A stretch of 64,000 bases of DNA, from positions 28,556,452 through 28,620,451 of the forward strand of contig OX104124.1 of the NCBI GenBank assembly GCA_944474755.1, given 5' to 3'. Position 1 is the first letter of the stretch. Each line of letters begins with the position of its first letter. The position numbers were made by a program, and so were the translations under genes. Below, piece by piece: positions 12,069 to 24,141 of the stretch. This DNA is from Limnoperna fortunei. Lineage: Eukaryota > Mollusca > Bivalvia > Mytilida > Modiolidae. The notes below the pieces were generated by a model that saw only the letters and a list, made by a program, of their open reading frames with translations, did not search any database and was not told where the DNA came from.

Positions 12069-12299
12069 GATAAAAGAAGTAAACAAACAAACAGACACAC
12101 ATACAATGTCAATTATTCTCTCAGTGCAAAAGATTATTGACACAGATTTATTACATGAATAAACATTACATGAATAAACATTAGCAGTAGTTAACTGCTA
12201 TTATTTATTCATGTAATAAATCTGTTTAAATAATCTTTTGCACTGAGAGAATAATTGACATTGTATGTGTGTCTGTTTGTTTGTTTACTTGTTTTATCT
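12069..12299. repeat. Near-perfect 230-bp palindrome
   Basis: The left arm (GATAAAAGAAGTAAACAAAC, continuing through CAATTATTCTCTCAGTGCAA) is repeated inverted from 12195 to 12299 with very few mismatches. The centre AGCAGTAGTTAACTGCT is itself palindromic. It could form a cruciform or a long hairpin RNA. It is probably a foldback or MITE-type element. Confidence 0.85.
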
Positions 12300-12355
12300 A
12301 ATAGTGTAAAATTTAAAAATTCAAAAATACATGTGGCTAAACCATGTAAACATGA

Positions 12356-12662
12356 AGACATCTAGAATCCAGTTTACAAAACTTCTGTTGTTGCCTTTTG
12401 TAAAACATCTGGTATCCAGTTTACAAATCTTTTGTCCGTGTCTTATTAGATCCAGTTTACAATGTTTTTGTCCTTGTCTATAAGACATCTGGTATTCATT
12501 TTACAAAGCTTTGTCCTTGTCTTATAAGACATCTGGGATCCAGTTTAGAAAGCTTTTGTCCTTGTCTTATAAGACATCTGGGATCCAGTTTAGAAAGCTT
12601 TTGTCCTTGTCTTACAAGACACCTGGTATCCAGTTTAAAAAGCCTTTTGCTCTTGTATTTTA
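12356..12662. repeat. ~57-bp tandem repeat, about six units
   Basis: Units contain ATCCAGTTTACAAAGCTTTT, GTCCTTGTCTTATAAGACAT and CTGG(T/G)ATCC. The first units are degenerate, while those at 12500-12620 are nearly identical to each other. Confidence 0.85.
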
Positions 12663-13517
12663 AGGCATTAGTCTAAAATATTACTTGCTGGATATCAAGC
12701 AAACATTTAATCTAACAAATCATTAGAACAATAAAAAGTTGCATGGTATTTTATACCCTTTCCATAGAAAATGAAAGGACTATTCATATTAATGAGATAT
12801 AGAGTCATTTAAATACTAGTATAAAACCCCATAGTATTTGGAGCTTCCTATGTGAAGTTGAATTCCACTTTTACTTCCAACAACTGAGTAATTATACCCC
12901 TGCAAACTTTGTTTGAGGGGTATATAGGAATCACCCTGTCTGTCCGTCTGTCCACATCCCTTGTAAGCGTAACTCCTCCTAAACTGCTTGATGAAATTTA
13001 ATGAATTTTAGCATATAGGAAGTACATTATATGTAGATGTGCATGAAGGATTTTTATTGACCTCGGATATCTTTAAGGGGAGATTTTTTTGTCTAACATA
13101 CAAAGAGAATTGGAGTATACATGTATAGAGATCGCCACATACATCTGTGCGTCTGTCCGTTAGTCTGTCTGTTAGATGATAATTAAAAAAGCTTGAATAT
13201 AATTTCAATGAAACAATTGGATATTATTATATATCAAGTGGGTAAGAAGGAGGAATTCGGTCAAAGATCAAGCGACATTCCACAAAAAGTGTTAGAGATT
13301 TTCCCAAAATAGACATTTACCGACAATATTTCTAAAAGTGTGTCTTTTTTTTTCAATGAAACTTTGAGATATAGTTTCATATCAAGTGAATCACAAGCCT
13401 ATCCATTTTTGGAAAATTCCTTCAAATTTCAAGGTAACATTTGCCAAATAAACATTTGATTTTTTTCACAAAAAGACATTTTTTTATGATAACTTAGGAA
13501 GTTTGCATCTGATAACT

Positions 13518-16500
13518 ACACCCCCTGAAACGTAAAACGTTCCCCTACAAACGTTAAATGGACGAACCAAAAACGACATACGAATGGATGAAGAACAAAT
13601 GAACGCTCTTATCGTCCAGACGAACCATTTAAAAATTGACCAATAAGAGATAAATACGCTTCAATCGTTCGTATGTGGGAAAACGAATGGAAACACCTAT
13701 ATCATGCTTTGTAAAAATCAAGAAACGTTCGATCATTTTAAATAAAATCTTGAGAATTAAGCTGGTTTATAGTAAACAAATAAAAAATTGAAAAGGAATA
13801 AATAATAAAATAATTATACTTTATTTTCATTAAATCATCATTTAAATCATTTGTGACAGCTCAAAAAGGTAATACACACACACACACAAACGTGACAACA
13901 TAACAAGCCTACGAGAAAATTTGTGGGGTTGAGGAATTTTTTTAAATATTCACGTTCGGGATTTGGGCTAAACATGGAAATGTTTTAATAATGGACCTAT
14001 AAATATTTTTTATCACAGTGTAAAAAGAAATGAGCTTAATCGTCCATTTTATTTTGATTACAGTAATTATTACACATTCCCGAGGAAGCTTTTATAATTA
14101 ATCTTTATTGCATATAATGAAATGTACTAATCCAACTGTATATTTATTATGTTAAACCTATAGTTTCATAAATTTAGGGGTAATTTATAATAATAATTCT
14201 CTATTGGAAAATGTTCATCAAGGTGGTGTTCAAATAACATATTTAAAATCACATATGTAATATCACTCCCAAGACCTTTACAATAATATCAAAAACCATA
14301 AACCATAAAAAAAAAACTACTGAGACCTTCGAGATAGTTTAAAAACTGAATTAAACATATAAAATCACTCCTGATACATAAGAAATGCAATCAAAAAACC
14401 ATAATACAAATATAAAATCAATCTTGAGAACTTAGCTATGCAGTGAAAAAACATATAACACATACAATTTCTATACTGAAACCTTTGCACTACCATTGAT
14501 AACCATATTACACATAGAAAATCACCCTGAGACCTTAGCACTACAATTAAAGACCATATTTCACATGCAAAATCACTCCTGAGACCTTAGTAATACAATT
14601 AAAAACCATATTACACATAGAAAATCACCCCTGAGACCTTAGCATTACAATTAAAGACCATATTTCACATGCAAAATCACTCCTGAGACCTTAGTAATAC
14701 AATTAAAAACCATATTACACATAGAAAATCACCCCTGAGACCTTAGCACTACAATTAAAGACCATATTTCACATGCAAAATCACTCCTGAGACCTTAGTA
14801 ATACAATTAAAAACCATATTACACATAGAAAATCCCCCCTGAGACCTTAGCACTACAATTAAAGACCATATTTCACATGCAAAATCACTCCTGAGACCTT
14901 AGTAATACAATTAAAAACCATATTACACATAGAAAATCACCCCTGAGACCTTAGCACTACAATTAAAGACCATATTTCACATGCAAAATCACTCCTGAGA
15001 CCTTAGTAATACAATTAAAAACCATATTACACATAGAAAATCACCCCTGAGACCTTAGCACTACAATTAAAGACCATATTTCACATGCAAAATCACTCCT
15101 GAGACCTTAGTAATACAATTAAAACCATATTACACATAGAAAATCACCCCTGAGACCTTAGCACTACAATTAAAGACCATTTTTTACATGCAAAATCACT
15201 CCCGAGACCTTAGTAATTCAATTAAAAACCATATTTCACATACAAAATCACTTCTTAGACCGTAGCAATACAATTAAAAACCATATTACATATATAAAAT
15301 CACTCCTGAGACCCTAGCAATACAATTAAAAACCATATTACACATATAAAAATCACTCCTGAGACCTTTGCCATACAATAAAAAACCATATTACACATAT
15401 AAAATCACTCCTCAGACCTTTGTGATACAATTAAAAACCATATTACATTTATAAAATCACTCCTGAGACCCTAGCAATACAATTAAAAACCATATTTCAC
15501 ATGCAAAATCACTCCTGAGACCCTAGCAATACAATTAAAAACCATATTTCACATGCAAAATCACTCCTAACACCTTTGCAATTCAATTAAAAACAATATT
15601 AGATATATAAAATCACTCCTGGCACCCTAGCAATACAATTAAAAACCATATTTCACATGCAAAATCACTCCTGAGACCTTTATGATACAATTAAAAACCA
15701 TATTACACCTATAAAATCACTCCTTACACCTTTGCGATACAATTAAAAACCATATTACATATATAAAATCACTCCCGAGACCTTATAAGATGCAATATTA
15801 AATCATAGCATACTCTAATCCACTCCTTTGACCTAACTAAGAGATGCTAAATCAGTCATGAGACATTACACATGCAATTTAAAACCTACTAAGGAAAGGA
15901 AATGTCTGTATTTCCAAAAAATACTGTGACATCTATTTAAGATTTTATGCAAGATTATTCAGTTTTTGTATCAAATGAAGACAATGTAGGGTCATATTCA
16001 AAGAATGTTGGATAAAACATACATTTTTTAATGGTTTTAGGAACTAAAATAGAAAAAATTCATAATTATTATGTGTTTATAAAATTTGGAGAGTGTTCAA
16101 ATAAATCATATATATTTGTACAACCTGAATATTGTAGATGACAAAATAGACAAAAAAAGTATTTCGTATTGTTTATGTTTATATTTAATTTAAAAGATTT
16201 TATTGAATTTATAGTTTTAAAATAAATACACTTTATTTGACATTTTAATGTTCAGGTCATTTTAATTTGAGAACAGAATGTAGTAACTCGATCAGACTAA
16301 CAAAGTGGAAACTATTTTCTTTTGCGAATGCTGACGAACGAATGAACCTTTATTTTTACCTGTACTGCGCATGCAGACGAACGAACGAACAGTTTTATTT
16401 ACTTGTTTTGTGCATGCGGACGAACGAACGAACGATGGACGAACGAAAAACGATGTACGAACGAACAGAAAACGAAAAACAAACCCATAAATGGGAACGT

Positions 16501-16519
16501 TTTACGTTTCAGGGGGTGT
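13518..16519. mobile_element. 3-kb terminal-inverted-repeat DNA element
   Basis: The ends are inverted copies: ACACCCCCTGAAACGTAAAA on the left, and the reverse complement of the right end gives the same string followed by CGTTCCC. Inside both ends lie GACGAACGAA-like tracts (ATGGACGAACC.. left, ACGAACGAACGATGGACGAA right). About half of the interior is a 52-bp satellite. No transposase-like frame is seen, so it is non-autonomous. A clean target duplication could not be fixed, so the superfamily is left open. Confidence 0.75.
14222..15800. repeat. 52-bp satellite with a dimeric zone, inside the TIR element
   Basis: Monomers of 52 bp read CATATTACACATAGAAAATC...CCTTAGCACTACAATTAAAG or CATATTTCACATGCAAAATC...CCTTAGTAATACAATTAAAA. 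From about 14519 to 15190 the two types alternate strictly, giving a 104-bp higher-order unit; outside that zone the monomers are mixed and more diverged. Confidence 0.92.
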
Positions 16520-16599
16520 TAGAAATTTTTTTAAGTTTGGAGAAATTTTTTCACAAAAAACACAGTTTTGGAAAATAACTGTAAGTCATAAGGTTAGGA

Positions 16600-18180
16600 A
16601 ATCTGCCTTTTCAAACTTTGATACAATATGACTATGTGATGCTTGATATGATTGAAACTGCACTAGCTGGAGATTCCACATTTTAGCATGGAAAATGTGA
16701 GCGCTTATTATTTTGGACTCAGTGCTAAACAATATTATCCTGAAAAAACCCTGAAAAAGACACACTTTTCCGAGCTATGTTGGAAATTTGGTCAGAAATT
16801 GTACACATTTCCGACTGATTTTCCCACATAAGCATAGAATTTGTAAAAAAAAAAAATTAGGAAAAGTTTGAATACTACGCACTACGTCGGCAAAATAGCT
16901 TGGAATTGTCGATTGCTCTGCACTAGGTCAAAAAATAGCTCGGAATTTTCCAAATACTCCTTGCTATGTCAGAAAATAGCTCGGAAATTAGCTTGGAAAA
17001 TTCTAAATACTCCCCACTATGTTGGAATTAAGCTCGGAATTTCAAGCAACAACAGAATTTTTTCCATACATGTCAGAAATTTAGCTTTGAATTTTTCTCC
17101 AAGGACTTGGAATTTTTTTCCTTGAGATCTGATATTTTAGTTCCTGGGATGTCAGAATTTTGTTTCTTGCTTAGTCTTATTTTTTGCCATCTAGACGATA
17201 GTTGATCTCATCAATGCTCATAGCTAGATCATTTTTAGTGGATGATTGCATGTAAAATCTGTACAAGGGCCACTGAGTTTTTTTTTTGGTAAAACAACTA
17301 TTAATAAGATTTTATCTTTTTTTTTTTTAGGATAAGCACAACTGCATTCTTGTAAAATAAATATTTAAAATTCAATAGAACATTAATAAATTAATATTAT
17401 TTGTTTTCCCCATCATTATGACAGCAAGGGATACTTGTCAAGTTCTTTGTTGCTTCTGCTTTACATAGAAGCCTGATATCATATTCACATGTCCATTTTT
17501 CATTTTTGCTTATTAATGTTTTCCTGGAAGAAAATAGAATTAAAAAATAACATACTTTCAGACTGAAAGTATAGTCAAATTATGGTCAATATATACATGA
17601 TTTTCTAATGATAAAAATGTTCACACACATTTTATTTTATTGTCATTTTATTCATTGTATTTACAGAAAAATTTACAAATATTGCTATGACATGTTATTA
17701 ATTAGAACTTTAAAATTTCTACAAGTAGAAATCAGTTTTTTCAAAATACAAACATAACAAAAGTACTGTTTTTACACATGCAATTTTACTGTTTTAATGA
17801 AAAAAGAAACACTAGTAACTTCAAAACAATTTGATCATTTTCAGTTAGCTTGTATGTTGTCATAGGTAAATTGCCTAAAGAAATAAATACATGCTCTTGT
17901 TTTTATTACAAACTTTATGTAATTTATAATGAACTTTACGGGCATACAAAATAGATGATGTGCACCATTTTTACACAAAACAAAATAATTAAATTCCAAC
18001 TTAACATGCATTTTCCAAGCTAAAAAATTACAAAGTTTAAATTTCCGAGCCAATTCCATGCTTTAAAAAGTCCTAAATTCCAAGCCTTTTCCGTCCAAAA
18101 ATGCAGAATTTCGAGCAAAACAGTGCATAATTCTGAGCACAGGTCGGAATCTCCAGCTAGGGGTAAAAGGACCCATTCAA
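16600..18180. other. Gene-free stretch with degenerate repeats
   Basis: No supported exon. 16860-17130 has irregular repeats of AATAGCTCGGAATT and ATACTCC.CTATGTCGGAA. Related reverse-oriented phrases (AATTCCAAGC, TTTCCGAGCCAATTCC) appear at 17990-18150, so the stretch may be a decayed inverted-repeat element. The rest is AT-rich with T runs. Confidence 0.5.
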
Positions 18181-18186
18181 ACATCA

Positions 18187-20608
18187 AAGCATCAGTAGTT
18201 GTACAGTCAGTGGAGTCCACAGTAGGGTACAGTGTGGTCCACAGTAGTGGTACAGTCAGTGGAGTCCACAGTAAGGGTACAGTCAGTGGAGTCCACAGTA
18301 GGGGTACATTGTGGTCCACAGTATTGGTACAGTCAGTGGATTCCACAGTAGGGGTGCAGTGTTGTCCACAGTAGTGGTACAGTCAGTGGAGTCCACAGTA
18401 GGGGTACAGTGTGGTCCACAGTAGTGGTACAGTCAGTGGAGTCCACAGTAGGGTACAGTGTGGTCCACAGTAGTGGTACAGTCAGTTGAGTCCACAGTAG
18501 GGGTACAGTGTGGTCCACAGTAGTGGTACAGTCAGTGGAGTCCACAGTAGGGTACAGTGTGGTCCACAGTAGTGGTACAGTCAGTTGAGTCCACAGTAAG
18601 GGTACAGTCAGTGGAGTCCACCGTAGGGGTACAGTCAGTGGAGTCCACATAGGGGTACATGGTGGTCCACAGTAGTGGTACAGTGTGGTCCACAGTAGTG
18701 GTACAGTCAGTTGAGTCCACAGTAGGGGTACATTGTGGTCCACAGTAGTGGTACAGTCAGTGGAGTCCACAGTAGTGGTACAGTCAGTGGAGTCCACAGT
18801 AGGGTTACATTGTGGTCCACAGTAGTGGTACAGTGTTGTCCACATTAGTGGTACAGTCAGTGGAGTCCACAGTAGGGTACAGTGTGGTCCACAGTAGTGG
18901 TACAGTCATTGGAGTCCACAGTAAGGGTACAGTCAGTGGAGTCCACAGTAGGGGTACATTGTGGTCCACAGAAGTGGTACAGTCAGTTGAGTCCACAGTA
19001 GGGGTGCAGTGTTGTCCACAGTAGTGGTACAGTCAGTGGAGTCCACAGTAGGGGTACAGTCAGTGGAGTCCACAGTAGGGGTACATTGTGGTCCACAGTA
19101 GTGGTACAGTCATTGGAGTCCACAGTAGGGGTGCAGTGTTGTCCACAGTAGTGGTACAGTCAGTGGAGTCCACAGTAGGGGTACAGTCAGTGGAGTCCCC
19201 AGTAGGGGTACATTGTGGTCCACAGTAGTGGTACAGTCAGTTGAGTCCACAGTAGGGGTGCAGTGTTGTCCACAGTAGTGGTACATTGTGGTCCACAGTA
19301 GTGGTACATTGTGGTCCACAGTAGTGGTACAGTCAGTGGAGTCCACAGTAGGGGTACATTGTGGTCCACAGTAGTGGTACTGTCAGTGGAGTCCACAGTA
19401 GGGGTACAGTCAGTGGAGTCCACAGTAGTGGTACATTGTGGTCCACAGTAGGGTACAGTCAGTGGAGTCCACAGTAAGGGTACATTGTGGTCCACAGTAG
19501 TGGTACATTGTGGTCCACAGTAGTGGTACTGTCAGTGGAGTCCACAGTAGGGGTACAGTCAGTGGAGTCCACAGTAGGGGTACATTGTGGTCCACAGTAG
19601 TGGTACAGTGTGGTCCACAGTAGTGGTACTGTCAGTGGAGTCCACAGTAGGGGTACAGTCAGTGGAGTCCACAGTAGGGGTACATTGTGGTCCACAGTAG
19701 TGGTACAGTGTGGTCCACAGTAGTGGTACTGTCAGTGGAGTCCACAGTAGGGGTACATTGTGGTCCACAGTAGTGGTACATTGTGGTCCACAGTAGTGGT
19801 ACTGTCAGTGGAGTCCACAGTAGGGGTACAGTCAGTTGAGTCCACAGTAGGGGTGCAGTGTTGTCCACAGTAGTGGTACATTGTGGTCCACAGTAGTGGT
19901 ACAGTCAGTGGAGTCCACAGTAGGGGTACATTGTGGTCCACAGTAGTGGTACATTGTGGTCCACAGTAGTGGTACTGTCAGTGGAGTCCACAGTAGGGGT
20001 ACAGTCAGTGGAGTCCACAGTAGTGGTATATTGTGGTCCACAGTAGGGTACAGTCAGTGGAGTCCACAGTAGGGGTACATTGTGGTCCACAGTAGTGGTA
20101 CATTGTGGTCCACAGTAGTGGTACTGTCAGTGGAGTCCACAGTAGGGGTACAGTCAGTGGAGTCCACAGTAGGGGTACATTGTGGTCCACAGTAGTGGTA
20201 CAGTGTGGTCCACAGTAGTGGTACAGTCAGTGGAGTATTCAGTAGGGTACAGTGTGGTCCACAGTAGTGGTACAGTCAGTGGAGTCCACAGTAAGGGTAC
20301 AGTCAGTGGAGTCCACAGTAGGGGTACATTCAGTTGAGTCCACAGTAGGGGTGCAGTGTTGTCCACAGTAGTGGTACAGTCAGTGGAGTCCACAGTAGGG
20401 GTACAGTCAGTGGAGTCCACAGTAGGGATGCAGTGTTGTCCACAGTAGTGGTACAGTCAGTGGAGTCCACAGTAGGGGTACAGTCAGTGGAGTCCACAGT
20501 AGGGGTACATTGTGGTCCACAGTAGTGGTACAGTGTGGTCCACAGTAGGGGTACAGTCAGTGGAGTCCACAGTAGGGGTACAGTAGTGGTTCAGTCAGTG
20601 GAGTCCAT
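18187..20608. repeat. ~25-bp minisatellite built from two unit types
   Basis: Unit A is GTACAGTCAGTGGAGTCCAC plus AGTAGGG; unit B is GTACATTGTGGTCCACAGTA plus GTG, with a GTGCAGTGTTGTCCAC variant. They alternate in recurring blocks, such as A-A-B-B repeating about every 100 bp at 19380-20180. It ends about 120 bp before the C1GALT1-like exon. Minus-strand open frames with TVDSTDCTTTVDH peptides are repeat by-products. Confidence 0.95.
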
Positions 20609-20731
20609 TGAATGTTTCTATTTTTTGCATAATTGTATCTTTAAAATGAGTTATGCAGTATAAGAATCCACTGTATAAACACATTCTAGGATAGAACAAA
20701 ATCTAAAAATGTTATCTTTTCTTTTTTTCAG

Positions 20732-21399
20732 TTTATGCAGACACTGCAATAGCTGACCAAATGTTCAAAAAAGTGAGAGTTTTGTGTTTGGTTATCACTG
20801 TTGAAAGCCATTTAGAAAAAGCTGTAAATGTAGTGAACATAACTTGGGGAAGCCGTTGTAATAAAATCATATATGTATTGTGTACAGATAAGAATGAGAA
20901 GGATTTTTTGAATTCATGCCATCTCAGAGAATCTAAAAGTCATTTGGTTGGGAAAGTTCGCTTTACATTTCGTCATGTGTATCAGCATTATGTTGACCAT
21001 TATGATTGGTTCTTAAAAGCAGATGATGACACGTATGTAATTATGGAAAATTTGAGATTTTTACTATCATTTCATAATCCTGACTTACCTGGTTACCTAG
21101 GGTACCATTTTAAAATGCATTTGAAGCAAGGATATATGAGTGGGGGCGCTGGTTACGTTATTAGTCGAAAAGGTGTGAAAAAGTTATTTGAGGATGGATT
21201 TAAAGTTGATGGTTGTGATGCTGATGGATATGATGAGGATCTAGAAATCGGAAGATGTCTACAGCGTGCTGGTGTGCCTCCTTTGGTATCTTATGACAAA
21301 TTTGGAAGAGAGACTTTTCATACCGATAAAATGTGGCAACATGTTTATGGAACATATCCTTCATATTTAAATAAATACTCATGGAATGGTTTGAGAAAT
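20732..21399 (+). CDS. C1GALT1: C1GALT1-like core-1 beta-1,3-galactosyltransferase, catalytic exon
   Basis: This exon encodes most of a GT31-family glycosyltransferase. In the known family this enzyme adds galactose to O-linked GalNAc (Tn antigen to core 1) in the Golgi lumen. The acceptor is TTTTTTTCAG. After two bases the frame reads YADTAIADQMFKKVRVLCLV. The donor GTAAGT follows Asn in phase 0. Counted from the Met at 20761, residues 85-93 give FLKADDDTYV-type metal binding (Asp 88-90), 125-132 give YMSGGAGY, and EDLEIGRCLQ lies near 160. One NIT glycosylation sequon is at 26-28. Together with the last exon, 279 codons are visible. The 5' exon for the cytosolic tail, membrane anchor and stem was not found in the upstream repeats. 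A paralogue such as a C1GALT1-like lineage copy is possible. Confidence 0.92.
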
Positions 21400-21498
21400 G
21401 TAAGTACACTGTAATTTATATATATATTTAGTAAGGAATTGGTTGATCAACAACTGCAGTTAACATTATGGCTATAGGGGATTTGTTCTTGGCCTGAC

Positions 21499-21850
21499 TG
21501 CGGGGGGGGGGGGGGGGGAGGGGGGGCAGATCTTTTCTGGTATTGTGTTTTGGGCATTTTTACAGTTTTATAACTTTTTTTTTTTAATGAAACAATTATT
21601 AACTGTTTTTCACCCTTTAGCTGTTATCTGTTTTCTTAGAAATTGCTGTTTGCTGTTTAATAGTATATTTTGCCCTTCTATGAGATTCTGCTGTTATCTG
21701 TTTTTTCTAACTCTCTATTTTCTGTAAACTCATGTAAATTGCTGTTATCTATTTTCATCATTTTAAATTTACTGTTATCTGTTTTGGGAAAAGTTACAAA
21801 TTTTTTACCTGTCAATGGACCCACCATAGCCCCCCCCACCCCACCCCCCT
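21499..21850. mobile_element. G-run/C-run bounded insertion in the C1GALT1 intron
   Basis: The intron sequence at 21432-22110 resembles 32092-32410. In the second copy GCCTGACT runs straight into GATGATTGG. Here the same point holds about 350 bp that start with a long G run and end with C runs (CCCCCCCCACCCCACC). The inside has repeated CTGTTATCTGTTTT phrases. It therefore looks like an insertion with G/C-run ends. The class is unknown, and the G run may also be hard to assemble. Confidence 0.5.
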
Positions 21851-22196
21851 GATGGTTTTTTATTGTTTTTCATCACTAATTATGTATACTATTTTAGCTG
21901 AATGTACAGTATTTATTTGTTAATATGTCTGGCATAAATAGCTTGACGAATGAGAGAGAGGTATTATATATTATATTAAATAATTCACATATGAGTAAAA
22001 TATGACTTGTGTTAAAATTTGAAGGTAAGCAGTTAGAAGTGAAATGAATGAAAATAAAAGTTATCTATGCAAATGAACATGATACATAATATGATAAAAA
22101 TAACACAATAAGCTAATTTCACAAATATACTACATTATTTTTCCTAGTACAACATAGAAACATTGGTTAGCTGGGTGCAGATTGTTGTACATGTAT

Positions 22197-24141
22197 AAGT
22201 AGTTTTCTGTTATAATCCACCATGTTTATCTGTTTTCCAGGGTGCTGGTTGCTGTAGTATGTTTTCCTTAATATTCAACCATGTTTATCTGTTTTCCAGG
22301 GTGCTGGTTGCTGTAGTTAGTTTTCCTTAATAATCAACCATGTTTATTTGTTTTCCAGGGTGCTGGTTGCTGTAGTTAGTTTTCTGTTATAATCCACCAT
22401 GTTTATCTGTTTTCCAGGGTGCTGGTTGCTGTAGTATGTTTTCCTTAATATTCAACCATGTTTATCTGTTTTCCAGGGTGCTGGTTGCTGTAGTTTGTTT
22501 CCTTAATATTCAACCATGTTTATCTGTTTTCCAGGGTGCTGGTTGCTGTAGTTAGTTTTCTTTAATATTCAACCATGTTTATCTGTTTTCCAGGGTGCTG
22601 GTTGCTGTAGTATGTTTTCCTTAATATTCAACCATGTTTATCTGTTTTCCAGGGTGCTGGTTGCTGTAGTTAGTTTTCCTTAATATTCAACCATGTTTAT
22701 CTGTTTTCCAGGGTGCTGGTTGCTGCAGTTAGTTTTCCTTAATATTCAACCATGATTATCTGTTTTCCAGGGTGCAGGTTGCTGTAGTATGTTTTCCTTA
22801 ATATTCAACCATGTTTATCTGTTTTCCAGGGTGCTGGTTGCTGTATAGTATGTTTTCCTTAATATTCAACCATATTTATCTGTTTTCCAGGGTGCTGGTT
22901 GCTGTAGTTAGTTTTCCTTAATATTCAACCATGTTTATCTGTTTTCCAGGGTGCTGGTTGCTGTAGTTTGTTTTCCTTAATATTCAACCATGTTTATCTG
23001 TTTTCCAGGGTGCTGGTTGCTGTAGTTAGTTTTCTGTTATAATCCACCATGTTTATCTGTTTTCCAGGGTGCTGGTTGCTGCAGTTAGTTTTCCTTAATA
23101 TTCAACCATGTTTATCTGTTTTCCAGGGTGCTGGTTGCTGTAGTTAGTTTACCTTAATATTCAACCATGTTTATCTGTTTTCCAGGGTGCTGGTTGCTGT
23201 AGTTAGTTTTCCTTAATATTCAACCATGTTTATCTGTTTTCCAGGGTGCTGGTTGTTGCAGTTAGATTTCCTTAATATTCAACCATGTTTATCACCATGT
23301 TTATCTGTTTTCCAGGGTGCTGATTGCTGCAGTTAGTTTTCCTTAATATTCAACCATGATTATCTGTTTTCCAGGGTGCAGGTTGCTGTAGTATGTTTTC
23401 CTTAATATTCAACCATGTTTATCTGTTTTCCAGGGTGCTGGTTGCTGTAGTATGTTTTCCTTAATATTCAACCATGTTTATCTGTTTTCCAGGGTGCTGG
23501 TTGCTGTAGTTAGTTTTCCTTAATATTCAACCATATTTATCTGTTTTCCAGGGTGCTGGTTGCTGTAGTTTGTTTTCCTTAATATTCAACCATGTTTATC
23601 TGTTTTCCGGGGTGCTGGTTGCTGTAGTTAGTTTCCTGTTATAATCCACCATGTTTATCTGTTTTCCAGGGTGCTGGTTGCTGCAGTTAGTTTTCCTTAA
23701 TATTCAACCATGTTTATCTGTTTTCCAGGGTGCTGGTTGCTGTAGTTTGTTTTCCTTAATATTCAACCATGTTTATCTGTTTTCCAGGGTGCTGGTTGCT
23801 GTAGTTAGTTTCCTGTTATAATCCACCATGTTTATCTGTTTTCCAGGGTGCTGGTTGCTGCAGTTAGTTTTCCTTAATATTCAACCATGTTTATCTGTTT
23901 TCCAGGGTGCTGGTTGCTGTAGTTAGTTTACCTTAATATTCAACCATGTTTATCTGTTTTCAAGGGTGCTGGTTGCTGTAGTTAGTTTTCCTTAATATTC
24001 AACCATGTTTATCTGTTTTCAAGGGTGCTGGTTGCTGTAGTTAGTTTTCCTTAATATTCAACCATGTTTATCTGTTTTCAAGGGTGCTGGTTGCTGTAGT
24101 TAGTTTTCCTTAATATTCAACCATGTTTATCTGTTTTCAAG
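22197..24141 (+). repeat. 59-bp array copying the splice acceptor and start of the C1GALT1 last exon
   Basis: Thirty-two tandem units precede the real last exon. Each has TTTATCTGTTTTCCAG, then GGTGCTGGTTGCTGTAGT, then about 25 bp ending in CAACCATG. This is the same order as the true junction (TTTTCAAG, then GGTGCTGGTTGCTGCAGT, then CAGTTTTCTG and CCACCATG). The exon part reads Gly-Ala-Gly-Cys-Cys-Ser, the conserved GCCS segment of the enzyme. Most units then have TAG in frame. One unit has CCGG in place of CCAG. The last three array units and the real exon share CAAG. One unit carries a 12-bp insertion near 23293. Confidence 0.95.

Noticed and set aside
16267..16578. 103-codon plus-strand frame rich in RTNER
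   Set aside because: It covers the GACGAACGAA tract and right end of the TIR element; the peptide is the translated tract.
18020..20420. Many minus-strand frames of LLWTPLTVPLLWTT type
   Set aside because: They are made entirely of the 25-bp minisatellite units.
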